This document shows, piece by piece, positions 28,511-37,800 of a DNA stretch of 64,000 nucleotides (the first letter of the stretch is position 1; each line of letters starts with the position of its first letter). A program made the translations under genes and the position numbers. Origin of the DNA: Comamonas sp. JUb58 (GTDB taxonomy: Bacteria; Pseudomonadota; Gammaproteobacteria; Burkholderiales; Burkholderiaceae_C); contig NZ_SOAL01000022.1 in assembly GCF_004364775.1 (NCBI RefSeq), positions 1-64,000 of the forward strand, in the 5' to 3' direction. Below the pieces are notes generated by a model, which did not search any database, was not told the DNA's origin, and saw only the letters and a program-made list of their open reading frames with translations.

Positions 28511-29845
28511 TCAGCTCTGGTTTTGCAGGTCTTCCGAGAACAAGCGCCAATCCTTGCCCACCTTGCGCCAGTACTGGCGCAGCGACAGGGGTTGGGCCTG
28601 CTCACGGCTCTTGAGCTTGAGGTTGGCGACGCGGATCTCGCCCTTGTCGTCTTTCCAGCCGTAGGTGGAGATGTCCTGCAGCTCCACCTTGCGGCCCTTG
28701 AACAGCCCGGCCATGCGCGTCTGCCAGGCCTGGCCTTCGGTCGAGGCCGTCCATTGCGGCGTGGCCAGCTGCAAGGCGGCCTGGGGGTCGTCCTGCATCC
28801 AGGCCTGGTGCCACTGCTGCAGCACGGCTGTGAAGGCCTCGCTGTTCTGGCGGTGGGAGGCATCGCTTTGCGCCACCCAATTCAGCTGGTCGCGGATCAG
28901 CACCGGTGTCAGCTTGTCCACCGTGCGCATCAGCGCGATCAAATCGGGGTTGGCCAGCACCACGCAGCCATCGCTGGCCTGGGGCAGGCGCGCAAACTGG
29001 TCCGGCGGCGCGCCATGCAGCCAGATGCCGCTGCCCGAGCGGCCCATGGCCTTGTCCCAGTCATTGGGGTAGTTCAGGGTCAGGGCACCCTTGCCATAAA
29101 ACTCGGGCAGGCGCTGGCCAGCAATCTGCCGGCCAATAAAGTAGATACCTTCCGGCGTGCGCTGGTCGCCCTCTTCGAGCTTGCCTACGCCAAGCTTGCC
29201 GACGGAGACATAAAAGCTGTCCACCAACTGCAACTGGCCCTTGTCATGGCGCAGCAGGTAGAGGCGCGACTGGCTGGCATCGATGGCGATGACCTGGCGC
29301 ACCGATGGCGACAGCGACAGAAACTCCGAAGGCACCTGACCAGCGGCCGGCAAGGACTGGGCGCCATGCATGCGGCGGCGGATTTCGTCCTGCAGGCCCT
29401 GGAGCTGCTCCAGGCTGTGCGCGCCTTGGGGGTTGCTGGCGGGGATGGGCAGCACCGCGGCCTCGGCCTGCGGCAGCGGAATATGTTTGACCGGCAGCAT
29501 CTTGGCCCGCTGGACCACCGCAGCGGGCGTCAACGCACCGGGCTGGCCGGAGCGAAAACGCAGCAGATCGGCATACACCAGCTGCGCCGCCTGAAAATGC
29601 GGCACATCGGCCGTCAGGCTGGCAGCAGCGCGCAAGGCCTGGTCCAGCTGCTGGTTTTGCACCAGCGCAATGATCTGCACCAGGCGCTCTTCGGCATCGG
29701 GCTGGCGGGCCTTGGCGGCAGCGGCCGTATTGGCCTGCGCAGCAGCTCGCGGCGTGGCGGGGGAGCCGGCGGCCAGCGCCGCAGCTGCGGCGGCCACCAT
29801 GGCTGCGCCCACCCCTGAGCGCCAAAACTGCTTGCGAAAAGGCAT
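28511..29845 (-). CDS. L,D-transpeptidase with C-terminal NTF2-like (Cds6-type) domain
   Basis: 444 residues. Signal peptide or anchor near 1-36; a helical, TPR-like segment at 50-110; a YkuD catalytic domain at about 180-320 with H278 (GIWLHGAPP) and nucleophile C294 (ASDGCVVL), which form 3-3 crosslinks or attach proteins to peptidoglycan; and a C-terminal NTF2-like domain (about 340-444, FTAVLQQWHQAW, then KVGKDWRLFSEDL). The layout resembles Cds6-family L,D-transpeptidases. It is the distal gene of the minus-strand pair, 69 bp after the TPR gene, whose C-terminal domain is related. Confidence 0.88.
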   Translation of the reverse strand: MPFRKQFWRSGVGAAMVAAAAAALAAGSPATPRAAAQANTAAAAKARQPDAEERLVQIIALVQNQQLDQALRAAASLTADVPHFQAAQLVYADLLRFRSGQPGALTPAAVVQRAKMLPVKHIPLPQAEAAVLPIPASNPQGAHSLEQLQGLQDEIRRRMHGAQSLPAAGQVPSEFLSLSPSVRQVIAIDASQSRLYLLRHDKGQLQLVDSFYVSVGKLGVGKLEEGDQRTPEGIYFIGRQIAGQRLPEFYGKGALTLNYPNDWDKAMGRSGSGIWLHGAPPDQFARLPQASDGCVVLANPDLIALMRTVDKLTPVLIRDQLNWVAQSDASHRQNSEAFTAVLQQWHQAWMQDDPQAALQLATPQWTASTEGQAWQTRMAGLFKGRKVELQDISTYGWKDDKGEIRVANLKLKSREQAQPLSLRQYWRKVGKDWRLFSEDLQNQS

Positions 29846-29914
29846 AGCCTGTGATTCCTTCTACTGACTTCTGTGCGGACCAACGCCGATCATAGCCTGT
29901 GCAGCTTGGCCCGT

Positions 29915-31270
29915 TCAGCCACCGGTGGTCTCGCGCATGATGCGCCAATGGCCTTTTTCCAGGCGCATCACCAAGGTCTTGCGGGTGGTTGTCTTGAGGG
30001 CCCCCGCCGCATAGTACTGGCGGAACTTGGCCGTTGCCTGCTCGCCATCGACACTGACCTGCAGATTGCGCACATTCACCACAATCGCCTGCTTGCCGAC
30101 AATGCGTTGGCGCCGCTCTTCCTTCCAGGCGCTCAGGCTGCCGCCACCGGCCGGGCTGAAGTGGTCGCTATAGGCGGCCAGGTAGCCGGGCATGTCCTTC
30201 TTCTCCCAGGCCGTGGCCCAGGTGTTGACGGCGCGCTCCACATCCAGCTTGGCGGTATCCCGCGCTGGCTTGGGCTTGGTTTCTGCCACCGGTGCTGCCG
30301 GCTTGGCAGCTGGGGCGGCGGCCACGGCCTTGGCGGGCTCGGCAGACACAGGCGCCGGAGCGGCTGCTGGCGTGGGCGCAGGAGCCGGAGCCGCCTTGGG
30401 CGCCGGGGCCGGCGTGGGTGCTGGCGTAGCTGCAGGTGCTGGCGTTGGAGCGGGCGCCGCAGCCGCCTTGGCGGGAGCCGGCGCAGGCGTGGGTGCTGCT
30501 TGGGCCACAACGGCCGGTGCCGGGCTGGGTGCAGGCGGTTTGGGCGCTGCAACCGGGGCTGGGGCTGGGACAGGTGCGGGCACCGGTGCAGGAACCGGCG
30601 CGGGTGCTGGCGGTGGAGGCGGCGGTGCCACCGGTTTGGGCGGCACATCGGCACGGGCCTGCACCAGCGCGTTCTTTCCATTGGCGAGCGAGGCCGGAAC
30701 AATCTGCGTGATCAGCGCCAGCTGAGGCCCCTGTTGCTTGGGCGCGCCTTCCAGCTGCAGCGCCTTGGCATAGGCATCGCTGGCCATGCGGGCATACAGG
30801 TCGCCCAGGTTCTCATGCGCCGTGGTGTAGCTGGGGTTGGTGCGCATCGATTGCTCCAGCGCCTGCGCTGCCTTGCGGTCCTGGCCGTCGGCTGCATACA
30901 GCACGGCCAGGTTGTTGTAAGGCTCGGGCATGCCGGGGTAGTCGCGGGTCAGCTCCTGGAAGATCTTGATCGCCTGCGCATTCTGCTTTTGTTCGGTGGC
31001 AATCACGCCCCGCAAAAAGCGCATTTCCACGTCGCCGGGTTGCTTGCGCAGATAGGCATCGGCCTCTTTGGCGGCTTGCGCGGCCTTGCCCTGTTGCAGC
31101 AACTGGCTCACTTCTGCCACGGCGGGCGATGCCGGCGATGTGGGAGTCGCCTGCGCCTGCAGCGCGGCACCCCCCATCAGCACACCGACGCAGACCGCCG
31201 CCCAGCGCTGGCGAAAAAGAACGGGCACCAGGGATCGCAGGGAAGAGCGCGCTGGAAAAGCACTTTGCAT
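29915..31270 (-). CDS. Periplasmic TPR protein with Pro/Ala linker and NTF2-like domain (paralogue 1)
   Basis: 451 residues from the ATG at 31270. Signal peptide (about 1-42, ending AQA); TPR region (about 50-165: GDVEMRFLRGVIATEQKQ, MPEPYNNLAVLYAADGQDRKA, ENLGDLYARMASDAY); a long low-complexity linker of PAPA/PTPAP repeats (about 195-330); and an NTF2-like domain (about 345-451: YLAAYSDHF, AWKEERRQRIVGK, LEKGHWRIMRET). A close paralogue is encoded at 33231-34424. Co-directional with the L,D-transpeptidase and divergent from an unknown gene of the secretion locus. Confidence 0.85.
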   Translation of the reverse strand: MQSAFPARSSLRSLVPVLFRQRWAAVCVGVLMGGAALQAQATPTSPASPAVAEVSQLLQQGKAAQAAKEADAYLRKQPGDVEMRFLRGVIATEQKQNAQAIKIFQELTRDYPGMPEPYNNLAVLYAADGQDRKAAQALEQSMRTNPSYTTAHENLGDLYARMASDAYAKALQLEGAPKQQGPQLALITQIVPASLANGKNALVQARADVPPKPVAPPPPPPAPAPVPAPVPAPVPAPAPVAAPKPPAPSPAPAVVAQAAPTPAPAPAKAAAAPAPTPAPAATPAPTPAPAPKAAPAPAPTPAAAPAPVSAEPAKAVAAAPAAKPAAPVAETKPKPARDTAKLDVERAVNTWATAWEKKDMPGYLAAYSDHFSPAGGGSLSAWKEERRQRIVGKQAIVVNVRNLQVSVDGEQATAKFRQYYAAGALKTTTRKTLVMRLEKGHWRIMRETTGG

Positions 31271-31674
31271 GGGGGATTTTCTCGTTGCAATGGACCAAAG
31301 CCGCAGAAAACAGCCAGAAATCTTGTGTCTCTGATGCGCAGCCGCAAGCGGCAAAAAGCGCCGCCTGGCGCGCGCCAAAAACCGGCCGATTATACAGACC
31401 CGGCCTGCGCCAAGGGCCGGCTGCCGGGCGGCGGAACGCTCCCGGCACAACGCAGGAACGTTACGTAACACCTCCGTAACAACTAGGCCAAAAACAACAA
31501 TTTTCAAAGCATAGAAATGGCATCACAAACAATAAACATTATATAAAACAACGCACTTTAAAATTTCACAGATGTAACCGCATTAGGTTTTGACACTGGC
31601 ATGGGAGTTGCACCAGTCAGCACAAGGCCTGGGCATTTGTCCGTCAGGCCAGCCCTTAGACCGGAGACCTGCAC
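31271..31674. other. Divergent intergenic region with shared palindrome
   Basis: 404 bp between the TPR gene (minus) and the unknown paralogue A (plus). The first half is GC-rich, the second half AT-rich (31480-31565) and promoter-like. It carries the 14-bp element at 31456-31469 that is repeated upstream of the giant repeat protein. Confidence 0.6.
31456..31469. promoter_or_regulatory. Shared 14-bp element, copy 1
   Basis: GAACGTTACGTAAC, containing the perfect 10-bp palindrome GTTACGTAAC; a CGTAAC half-site follows 5 bp later. The identical 14-mer occurs at 34625-34638, also between a TPR paralogue and a plus-strand gene of the locus. Candidate operator for a common regulator. Confidence 0.6.
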
Positions 31675-33129
31675 ATGACCCAAAACGCCCCCTTGCTCAG
31701 CCCAGAGGTCTGCGAAACCCTGTTCGATGAGATGCAAGAGCGCCATATGTGCATGGAGGTGCATTGCACCCCCGGCCTGGCCCACCAGCTGAACATGGCC
31801 GCGCGCTTTGTGGCGCAGCAGGCGGTGGATCTGCCCAAGCCCTATGAGGGCTGCCTGTTGTTTTTCACCATCACGGCGCAGAACCTGCCCATCACCAGCT
31901 TTAGCATCCAGCAGCCCAGCCTGGCCGATGCCTGGTCCGAAGGCGCAGCGCGCATGCGCCAATGGGCCTGGGCCTTCAACGCCAGCGGCGTGGAACTGCG
32001 CATTGACTGGGCCAAGGCGGTACTGCCCCTGCCCGGTGATGACCCGCAGGATGCGCTGGCTGATCTGCGCCAGTCCTGGACCCTGGCCGACAGCGCGCAG
32101 GAACGCGCCGAAATGCTGGCGCTGCTCAGCCACCGCATGACGCGCTCGCTCTCGCGCCTGCAGCTGCTGAGCGATCCGGTGCCAGCCAGCACCCAGGGCC
32201 GCTGGCAACTGGTGCTCGAAGGCCTGCACATCAGCCCGCTGGGCGAGATGCGCACCCTCCCCCGCTACGACCCCTCGTCGCCCCGCAGCGGCCATGGCAA
32301 CGCCGCCTCGGCCATCTATGAGGCCACGCAGGAGCTGCTGGCCCGCAGCCAGAGCGAGGACGGCAGCTGGTCGGAGGCCAGCACCTTGATCGATCACCTC
32401 GGCATCACCTACGCCTTGCTGCTGACCCAGCGCCAAATCGCGCCCACGGAAGCCTCGTCGATGACGGTGCACCGCGCCATCGCCTACCAGGCCGAGCAGA
32501 TGCAGCGCTGGAGCCTGCATGAATGCGGTAGCGACCTGCTCAAGGCCATGAGCCTGATCGTGCTGGTGCAGTATGTACACCTCTACCCAGGCGCCGGCTG
32601 CGCCACCTCGCTGCGCGACCTGATTGGCCTGCTGTCCCGCCAGCTGCATGGCAAGGCTGCACGCGGTGCCAACGCCAGCGCCCCCTGGGCCCAACTGGCG
32701 CTGCAAAGCCTGCAAAAGAGTGGCCAGCAGCCCTCCGACCTGCAGGCCGCCGGCAGTGCCGCTGCCGATGGCGACAGCCAATGGCTGCATGCCGCCTGGC
32801 AGCAACTGCAAGCGCTGGCGCAGGATGAGGAACACAGCAAGCTGCATCCCGAGCCCTGGGTGTCTGCTGCGTTGATGGAATGCTCGCTGCAGCAAGGCAA
32901 GCCGCTGTTCGCCAGCCATGCGCAGCGCAGCCAGTTTGTCTCGGGCATGCAGTCCGTGTTCAAGACCTGCTACCAGCGCATGGTCTGGCCCAAGCTGCCC
33001 CACACCCAGGCCAGCCGCCAGCGCTGGGGTTCCAGCACCGCTCCCCTCACCGATTGCCGTGTGGCCAGCCAGTTGCTGATCACGATCAGCGCGGCGGTGA
33101 GCTTCTCCAACCTGTCTCAGGCACGCTAA
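31675..33129 (+). CDS. Unknown protein of the secretion locus, paralogue A
   Basis: 484 residues, no signal peptide or TM segment; I do not recognise the family. Visible parts: DAWSEGAARMRQWAWAF followed by VELRIDWAKAVLPLP (about 80-125), RWQLVLEGLHISPLGEMRTLPRYDP (about 180-205), and a helical second half with QSEDGSW, which fits the QW motif (Q-x3-G-x-W) of alpha/alpha-toroid folds. The 515-residue protein encoded at 40815-42362 shares the RQWAW...ELRIDW and W-L-GL-LP-VDP-like blocks. Cytoplasmic by composition. Its leader carries the same 14-bp element as the giant protein. Possibly a chaperone or modifying factor for the secreted substrate; this is inference. Confidence 0.75.
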   Translation: MTQNAPLLSPEVCETLFDEMQERHMCMEVHCTPGLAHQLNMAARFVAQQAVDLPKPYEGCLLFFTITAQNLPITSFSIQQPSLADAWSEGAARMRQWAWAFNASGVELRIDWAKAVLPLPGDDPQDALADLRQSWTLADSAQERAEMLALLSHRMTRSLSRLQLLSDPVPASTQGRWQLVLEGLHISPLGEMRTLPRYDPSSPRSGHGNAASAIYEATQELLARSQSEDGSWSEASTLIDHLGITYALLLTQRQIAPTEASSMTVHRAIAYQAEQMQRWSLHECGSDLLKAMSLIVLVQYVHLYPGAGCATSLRDLIGLLSRQLHGKAARGANASAPWAQLALQSLQKSGQQPSDLQAAGSAAADGDSQWLHAAWQQLQALAQDEEHSKLHPEPWVSAALMECSLQQGKPLFASHAQRSQFVSGMQSVFKTCYQRMVWPKLPHTQASRQRWGSSTAPLTDCRVASQLLITISAAVSFSNLSQAR

Positions 33130-33176
33130 CGGCTACCCCACACAGTCATTCATAACCACCCTCCACGCCACCTAAA

Positions 33177-33210
33177 AAAGGCGCCTGCTCAAGAAAGAGC
33201 AGGCGCCTTT
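33177..33210 (+). terminator. Bidirectional rho-independent terminator
   Basis: A 14-bp perfect stem (AAAGGCGCCTGCTC and complement) with a 6-nt loop, A run on the left and T run on the right, between convergent paralogue A and the second TPR gene. Confidence 0.9.
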
Positions 33211-33230
33211 GCTTTATGCCGGAGGGTCGA

Positions 33231-34424
33231 TCAACGCCCCACGGTCTCACTCACGATGCGCCACTGGCCTTGGTCGGCTTGTAGCACCAAGGTCTTGCGG
33301 GAGTTGCTCTTGAGTGCCCCAGCAGTGTAGGCCTGCATAAAACGGGCCGTGGCGCGTGGGCCGTCCACGGCGACTTGTACGTCGCTGAGTGCCACGCTGA
33401 TCTCGCGCTTGCCCTCAATGCGCTGTCGGCGTGACTGCTTCCAGGCCGCCAGGCTGCTGCCATCCGCAGGTTTAAAGCTGGGGCTGTAGGCGGCCAGGTA
33501 GGCATCCATATCTTGCTGCGCCCACGCCTTGGCCCAGGCCTGCACGGCCGCCTCCACCGCTGCGGGAGAGGCATCCAGCGCCGGCGATGCCTTGGCCGTG
33601 GGCGCCGCCTCTGCAGCCGAGCTAGGGTTGGCGGCTGCCCTGGCCGCCTCGGCAGCGGCCAGTTGCAAGGGGGTTGCGGAGGATATGCGCTCAGTGGCCG
33701 GCGGGCTGCGCTCTGCGGTGACCGGTTCGGCGACTGGCAAGGCGGCCGCAGGCTGCACTGGCGTCAGGCTGGGGGTGGGGGCCGCTGCCACCGCAACCGC
33801 TGCCGTGGGCAAAGCGGCAGTGGGAACGGGAGCAGCAGCCTTGCCAGGCGCAATCTGTGCTATCAGTGCCTGCTTGGGCGCAATGCCCTGGCGGTTGCTG
33901 TCCAGCTCCAGGGCCTTGCCATAGGACTGGCTGGCCATGCGCGCATACAGATCACCGAGGTTTTCATAGGCGGTGGCATAGCCCGGTTGGGCGCGGATGG
34001 CCTGCTCCAGCGCATCGACAGCCTTGCGGTCCTGGCCCTGGGCGGCATACAGCACGGCCAGGTTGTTATAGGGCTCGGGCATGGCCGGGTAGTCGCGCGA
34101 CAGTGCGGAAAAGATCTGGATGGCCTGCGCCGGCTGCTTTTGCTCGGTGGCGATCACACCCCGCAAAAAGCGCATCTCGGCGTCATTCGGGTTCAGCTGC
34201 AAGAACTGGTCGGCCTGCGCCGCCGCCTGCTCGGTCTGCCCCTGCTCCAGCAGCTGGGCCACGGCATCCACTTCACGTGCCGCTTGGGCAGGCAGCGCCA
34301 GCATTACAGCGCTACCACCTGCGCAAATGGCAGCCAACAGCTTGGGGAGACGTGCCTGCATTAACCGGAGAGGGGAAGAGAAATGGCGAGACGCAATGCG
34401 CATAGATGGCTTTTTAAAAGTCAT
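33231..34424 (-). CDS. Periplasmic TPR protein with NTF2-like domain (paralogue 2)
   Basis: Up to 397 residues. Same plan as the gene at 29915-31270: signal peptide (ending PAQAA), TPR block (NDAEMRFLRGVIATEQKQ, MPEPYNNLAVLYAAQGQDRKAV, YENLGDLYARMASQSYGKALEL), a shorter Ala/Pro linker, and an NTF2-like domain (YLAAYSPSF, AWKQSRRQRIEGK, GQWRIVSET). Starts at 34424, 34403 or 34361 are possible; none has a clear ribosome site. The linker lacks the regular PAPA repeats of paralogue 1. Divergent from the giant repeat protein. Confidence 0.83.
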   Translation of the reverse strand: MTFKKPSMRIASRHFSSPLRLMQARLPKLLAAICAGGSAVMLALPAQAAREVDAVAQLLEQGQTEQAAAQADQFLQLNPNDAEMRFLRGVIATEQKQPAQAIQIFSALSRDYPAMPEPYNNLAVLYAAQGQDRKAVDALEQAIRAQPGYATAYENLGDLYARMASQSYGKALELDSNRQGIAPKQALIAQIAPGKAAAPVPTAALPTAAVAVAAAPTPSLTPVQPAAALPVAEPVTAERSPPATERISSATPLQLAAAEAARAAANPSSAAEAAPTAKASPALDASPAAVEAAVQAWAKAWAQQDMDAYLAAYSPSFKPADGSSLAAWKQSRRQRIEGKREISVALSDVQVAVDGPRATARFMQAYTAGALKSNSRKTLVLQADQGQWRIVSETVGR

Positions 34425-34880
34425 GAAAACAGAAGAGTACGGCTGAAGTTCCCGGTGCCAGCGCTTCAGAGACTAGGAGAAACACTAATGTGGCAAGAGA
34501 CAACAGAAATAGTATGCGAGCCCGGCAGCTGATTCATTATGTAAATTTTTATGGATAGCCCAGGATCATGATTTAAAGCCTATTAATCGCAAAAGGAGAC
34601 GAGAAATGCTCCGCAGTAACGGCAGAACGTTACGTAACGGGCGAGGGAACAACATTGGACATTGCTTGAATCTCAGATCACACCATAGTTTTTAAACTGG
34701 CATTCATCGACGCCTAAATATATTTATCCATATATTTCAATGACTTATGAAATACCAAAAGAACGCAAATAAAAAACAAATCTATGGCACGCAAGTTGCA
34801 CAGGCTCCACCCAGATAAGCCTCGCGAGGCGAGTCGGAGCCCTTGCGTTTGATATTCCACTCTCCAACAGGACAGAGAAC
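34425..34880. other. Divergent intergenic region upstream of the giant repeat protein
   Basis: 456 bp, AT-rich in the middle and at 34680-34790, with the second copy of the 14-bp element (34625-34638) and an extra GTAACGG just before it. No gene seen. The giant protein's start is preceded by ACAGGACAGAG. Confidence 0.6.
34625..34638. promoter_or_regulatory. Shared 14-bp element, copy 2
   Basis: GAACGTTACGTAAC, identical to 31456-31469, centred about 250 bp before the giant repeat protein and about 210 bp before the divergent TPR paralogue 2. Confidence 0.6.
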
Positions 34881-37800
34881 ATGACCACCTCTACCGCCCT
34901 CCCTTCCAATACCGCAGCTGCCGCACTGGCAACCCACGGCATGGCATCCCAAACCGGCAGCGGAGCGGCGATGGCCGCGTCGGCCAAGGGGACGCCGGCC
35001 ACACTGTCCCAGGCGACTGCCGGGGTGCAGATCGTGCGCGACGGCCAGACCATGGCAGCCCCCGCAGGCACCGCCTTGCAGGTGGGTGACAAGATCATCG
35101 TCCCGGCCGATGGGAGTGCGCAGGCGCAGTTCACCGGCGCTGGTGGCCAGAAGCTGATCGGTACCTTCGCAGGTGGCACCGAAGCGACTTTGGGCTACCA
35201 AGCCGGTGCTGACGGTGGCGGCGCGATGGCCCTGGATCTCGCATCGGGCAAGGTCGATGTGGCCCCTGCCAACGACGACAGCAACGCGCTGGGCCTGATC
35301 GTGACCCAGGAAACGGCCGAGGCCGGTGGCTCCACCTTGGGTGATTTTCTGCTGGCCGGCCTGGTCGGCATTGGTGGCGGAGCGCTGATTGCGGCCGCAC
35401 TGGACAGTGGTGACGATGACGACGACCGCACGCCGCCCGTTAACCCCACCAATCCAACCAACCCCACCAACCCCACGGATCCGACCAATCCGACGAACCC
35501 CACGAACCCTACTAATCCTACGGATCCGACCAACCCCACGGATCCCACGAATCCAACCAACCCAACGAATCCGACCAATCCCACGGATCCGACCAACCCT
35601 ACCAACCCTACCAACCCTACCAACCCCACGAATCCTACGAACCCGACCAATCCAACGAACCCTACGAATCCGACCAACCCTACCAATCCAACGAACCCCA
35701 CGAATCCGACCAACCCGACGGATCCTACGAACCCGACCAATCCAACTAACCCCACGAATCCTACGAACCCGACAAATCCAACCAACCCTACGGATCCCAC
35801 CAATCCGACCAACCCTACGAACCCCACCAATCCGACGAACCCGACGGATCCTACGAACCCGACCAATCCAACCAACCCCACGGATCCCACCAATCCGACC
35901 AACCCAACGAATCCGACGGACCCTACCAATCCGACGAATCCTACGAACCCGACCAACCCAACCAACCCTACGGATCCAACGAATCCGACGAACCCGACCA
36001 ATCCTACGGATCCAACCAATCCAACAAATCCAACCAACCCTACGAACCCCACCAATCCGACCAACCCAACGGACCCGACCAACCCTACCAATCCGACTAA
36101 TCCAACGGACCCCACGAACCCGACCAATCCCACCAACCCCACGGATCCAACGAATCCGACCAACCCGACCAATCCTACGGATCCAACCAACCCCACCGAT
36201 CCCACGGATGGCCATGGTCTGATCACCTCGGTGGAGGACGTACTGGGCGCGCTGGGTGGTGGCACCTTGGTCGCACCGGTGACGGATCTGGTGAACTCGC
36301 TGATCAACCCATCGACGGGAACCCTGGCAGTGGTGACCAGCGTGCTGGAGCAGTTGACCAACACCAACGGCGGCCCTCTGGGTGTGCTGACTGAACTGGT
36401 CGATGGCCTGGTCAATATCCAGGACCAAGGGCTGGAGCCGCTGGTGTCGACCCTCAACCAGCTGATCGCCGGTCTGGGCGATCCCACCTCCACCGAAGGC
36501 ATCCCCGGCCTGGTGAACCAAGTGCTGGGCGGCCTGCTGGGTGAGAATAGCCCGCTGGGCGACCTGCTCGCCGGTGTCGGCGGTCTGCTCGGCGGTTTGC
36601 TCGGTGGTGGTTCCGGCACGCCTCCCGGCGGCACGGATGGCCCTGGCATCGTGACCACGGTGCAAGAAGTGGTGGATGGTTTGCTGGGTGGCACGGTGGC
36701 CGAACCCGTTGGCCAGTTGATCGACAGCCTGCTGCACCCCACCGATGGCACCTTGGCAACGGTGACCGGTTTGCTCGAAGGCCTGACCAGTGTGGAAGGC
36801 GGCCCGCTGGGTGTGTTGACCGAGTTGGTCAATGGCCTCACCCAAGTGGACGGCCAGGCACTGCAACCGCTGATTGGCACCTTGAACGAGCTGATTGCCG
36901 GCTTGGGCAACATTGGTGAAGGTGGACTGAGCGGTGGCCTGATCGGCTCCATCGTGGAAGGCATTTTGGGCGGCCTGGTACCTGGCGGTGGTGCCACCGA
37001 CGGTGGCGTGGTCACCAGCGTGCAAGACGTGCTGGACGGTTTGCTGGGCGGCACGGTGGCCGAGCCGGTGGGCCAGCTGCTCGACAGCCTGCTCAACCCT
37101 GGCACGGGCACCCTCTCTACCGTGACCTCGGTGCTCGAAGGCCTGACCTCGGTGAACGGCGGCCCGCTGGGCGTGCTGACCGAGCTGGTCAATGGCCTGA
37201 CCCAGGTCGATGGCCAGGCGCTGCAACCCGTTATCGGCACCTTGAACGAGCTGATTGCCGGTTTGGGCAATGTGGGTGAAGGCGGCCTGGGCGGCGGCAT
37301 CATCGGCACCATCGTCGGCGGTGTGCTGGGCGGGCTCGTGCCTGGTGGCGGCGCCACCGATGGCGGCATCGTCACCACGGTGCAGGATGTCGTCGATGGC
37401 TTGCTGGGCGGCACGGTGGCTGAGCCTGTGGGCCAGCTGCTGGATAGCCTGCTCAACCCGGGCAGCGGCACCCTTGCCACCGTCACCAGCGTACTGGAAG
37501 GCCTGACCTCGGTCGACGGCGGCCCGCTCGGTGTGCTGACCGAGTTGGTCAGCGGCTTGACCCAGGTGGAAGGCCAAGCCCTGCAGCCTGTGATCGGCAC
37601 GTTGAACGAGCTGATTGCCGGCCTGGGCAGCATCGGTGACGGTGGTGCTGGCGGCGGTCTGGGCGGTGGCCTGATTGGCAGCATCGTCGGCGGTGTGCTG
37701 GGCGGCCTGGTCCCTGGTGGCGGCGCCACCGATGGCGGCCTGGTCACCACGGCACAGGATGTCGTCGATGGCTTGCTGGGCGGCACGGTCGCCGAGCCGG

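Noticed and set aside
34881..35441. LapG-type proteolytic site in the N-terminal module of the giant protein
   Set aside because: No TAAG or PAAG dialanine motif is present near the Gly-rich helix, and no lapD/lapG genes are in the window.
35442..36206. CRISPR-like array or DNA satellite
   Set aside because: The periodicity is 9 bp, in frame, with variable wobble bases and no spacers.
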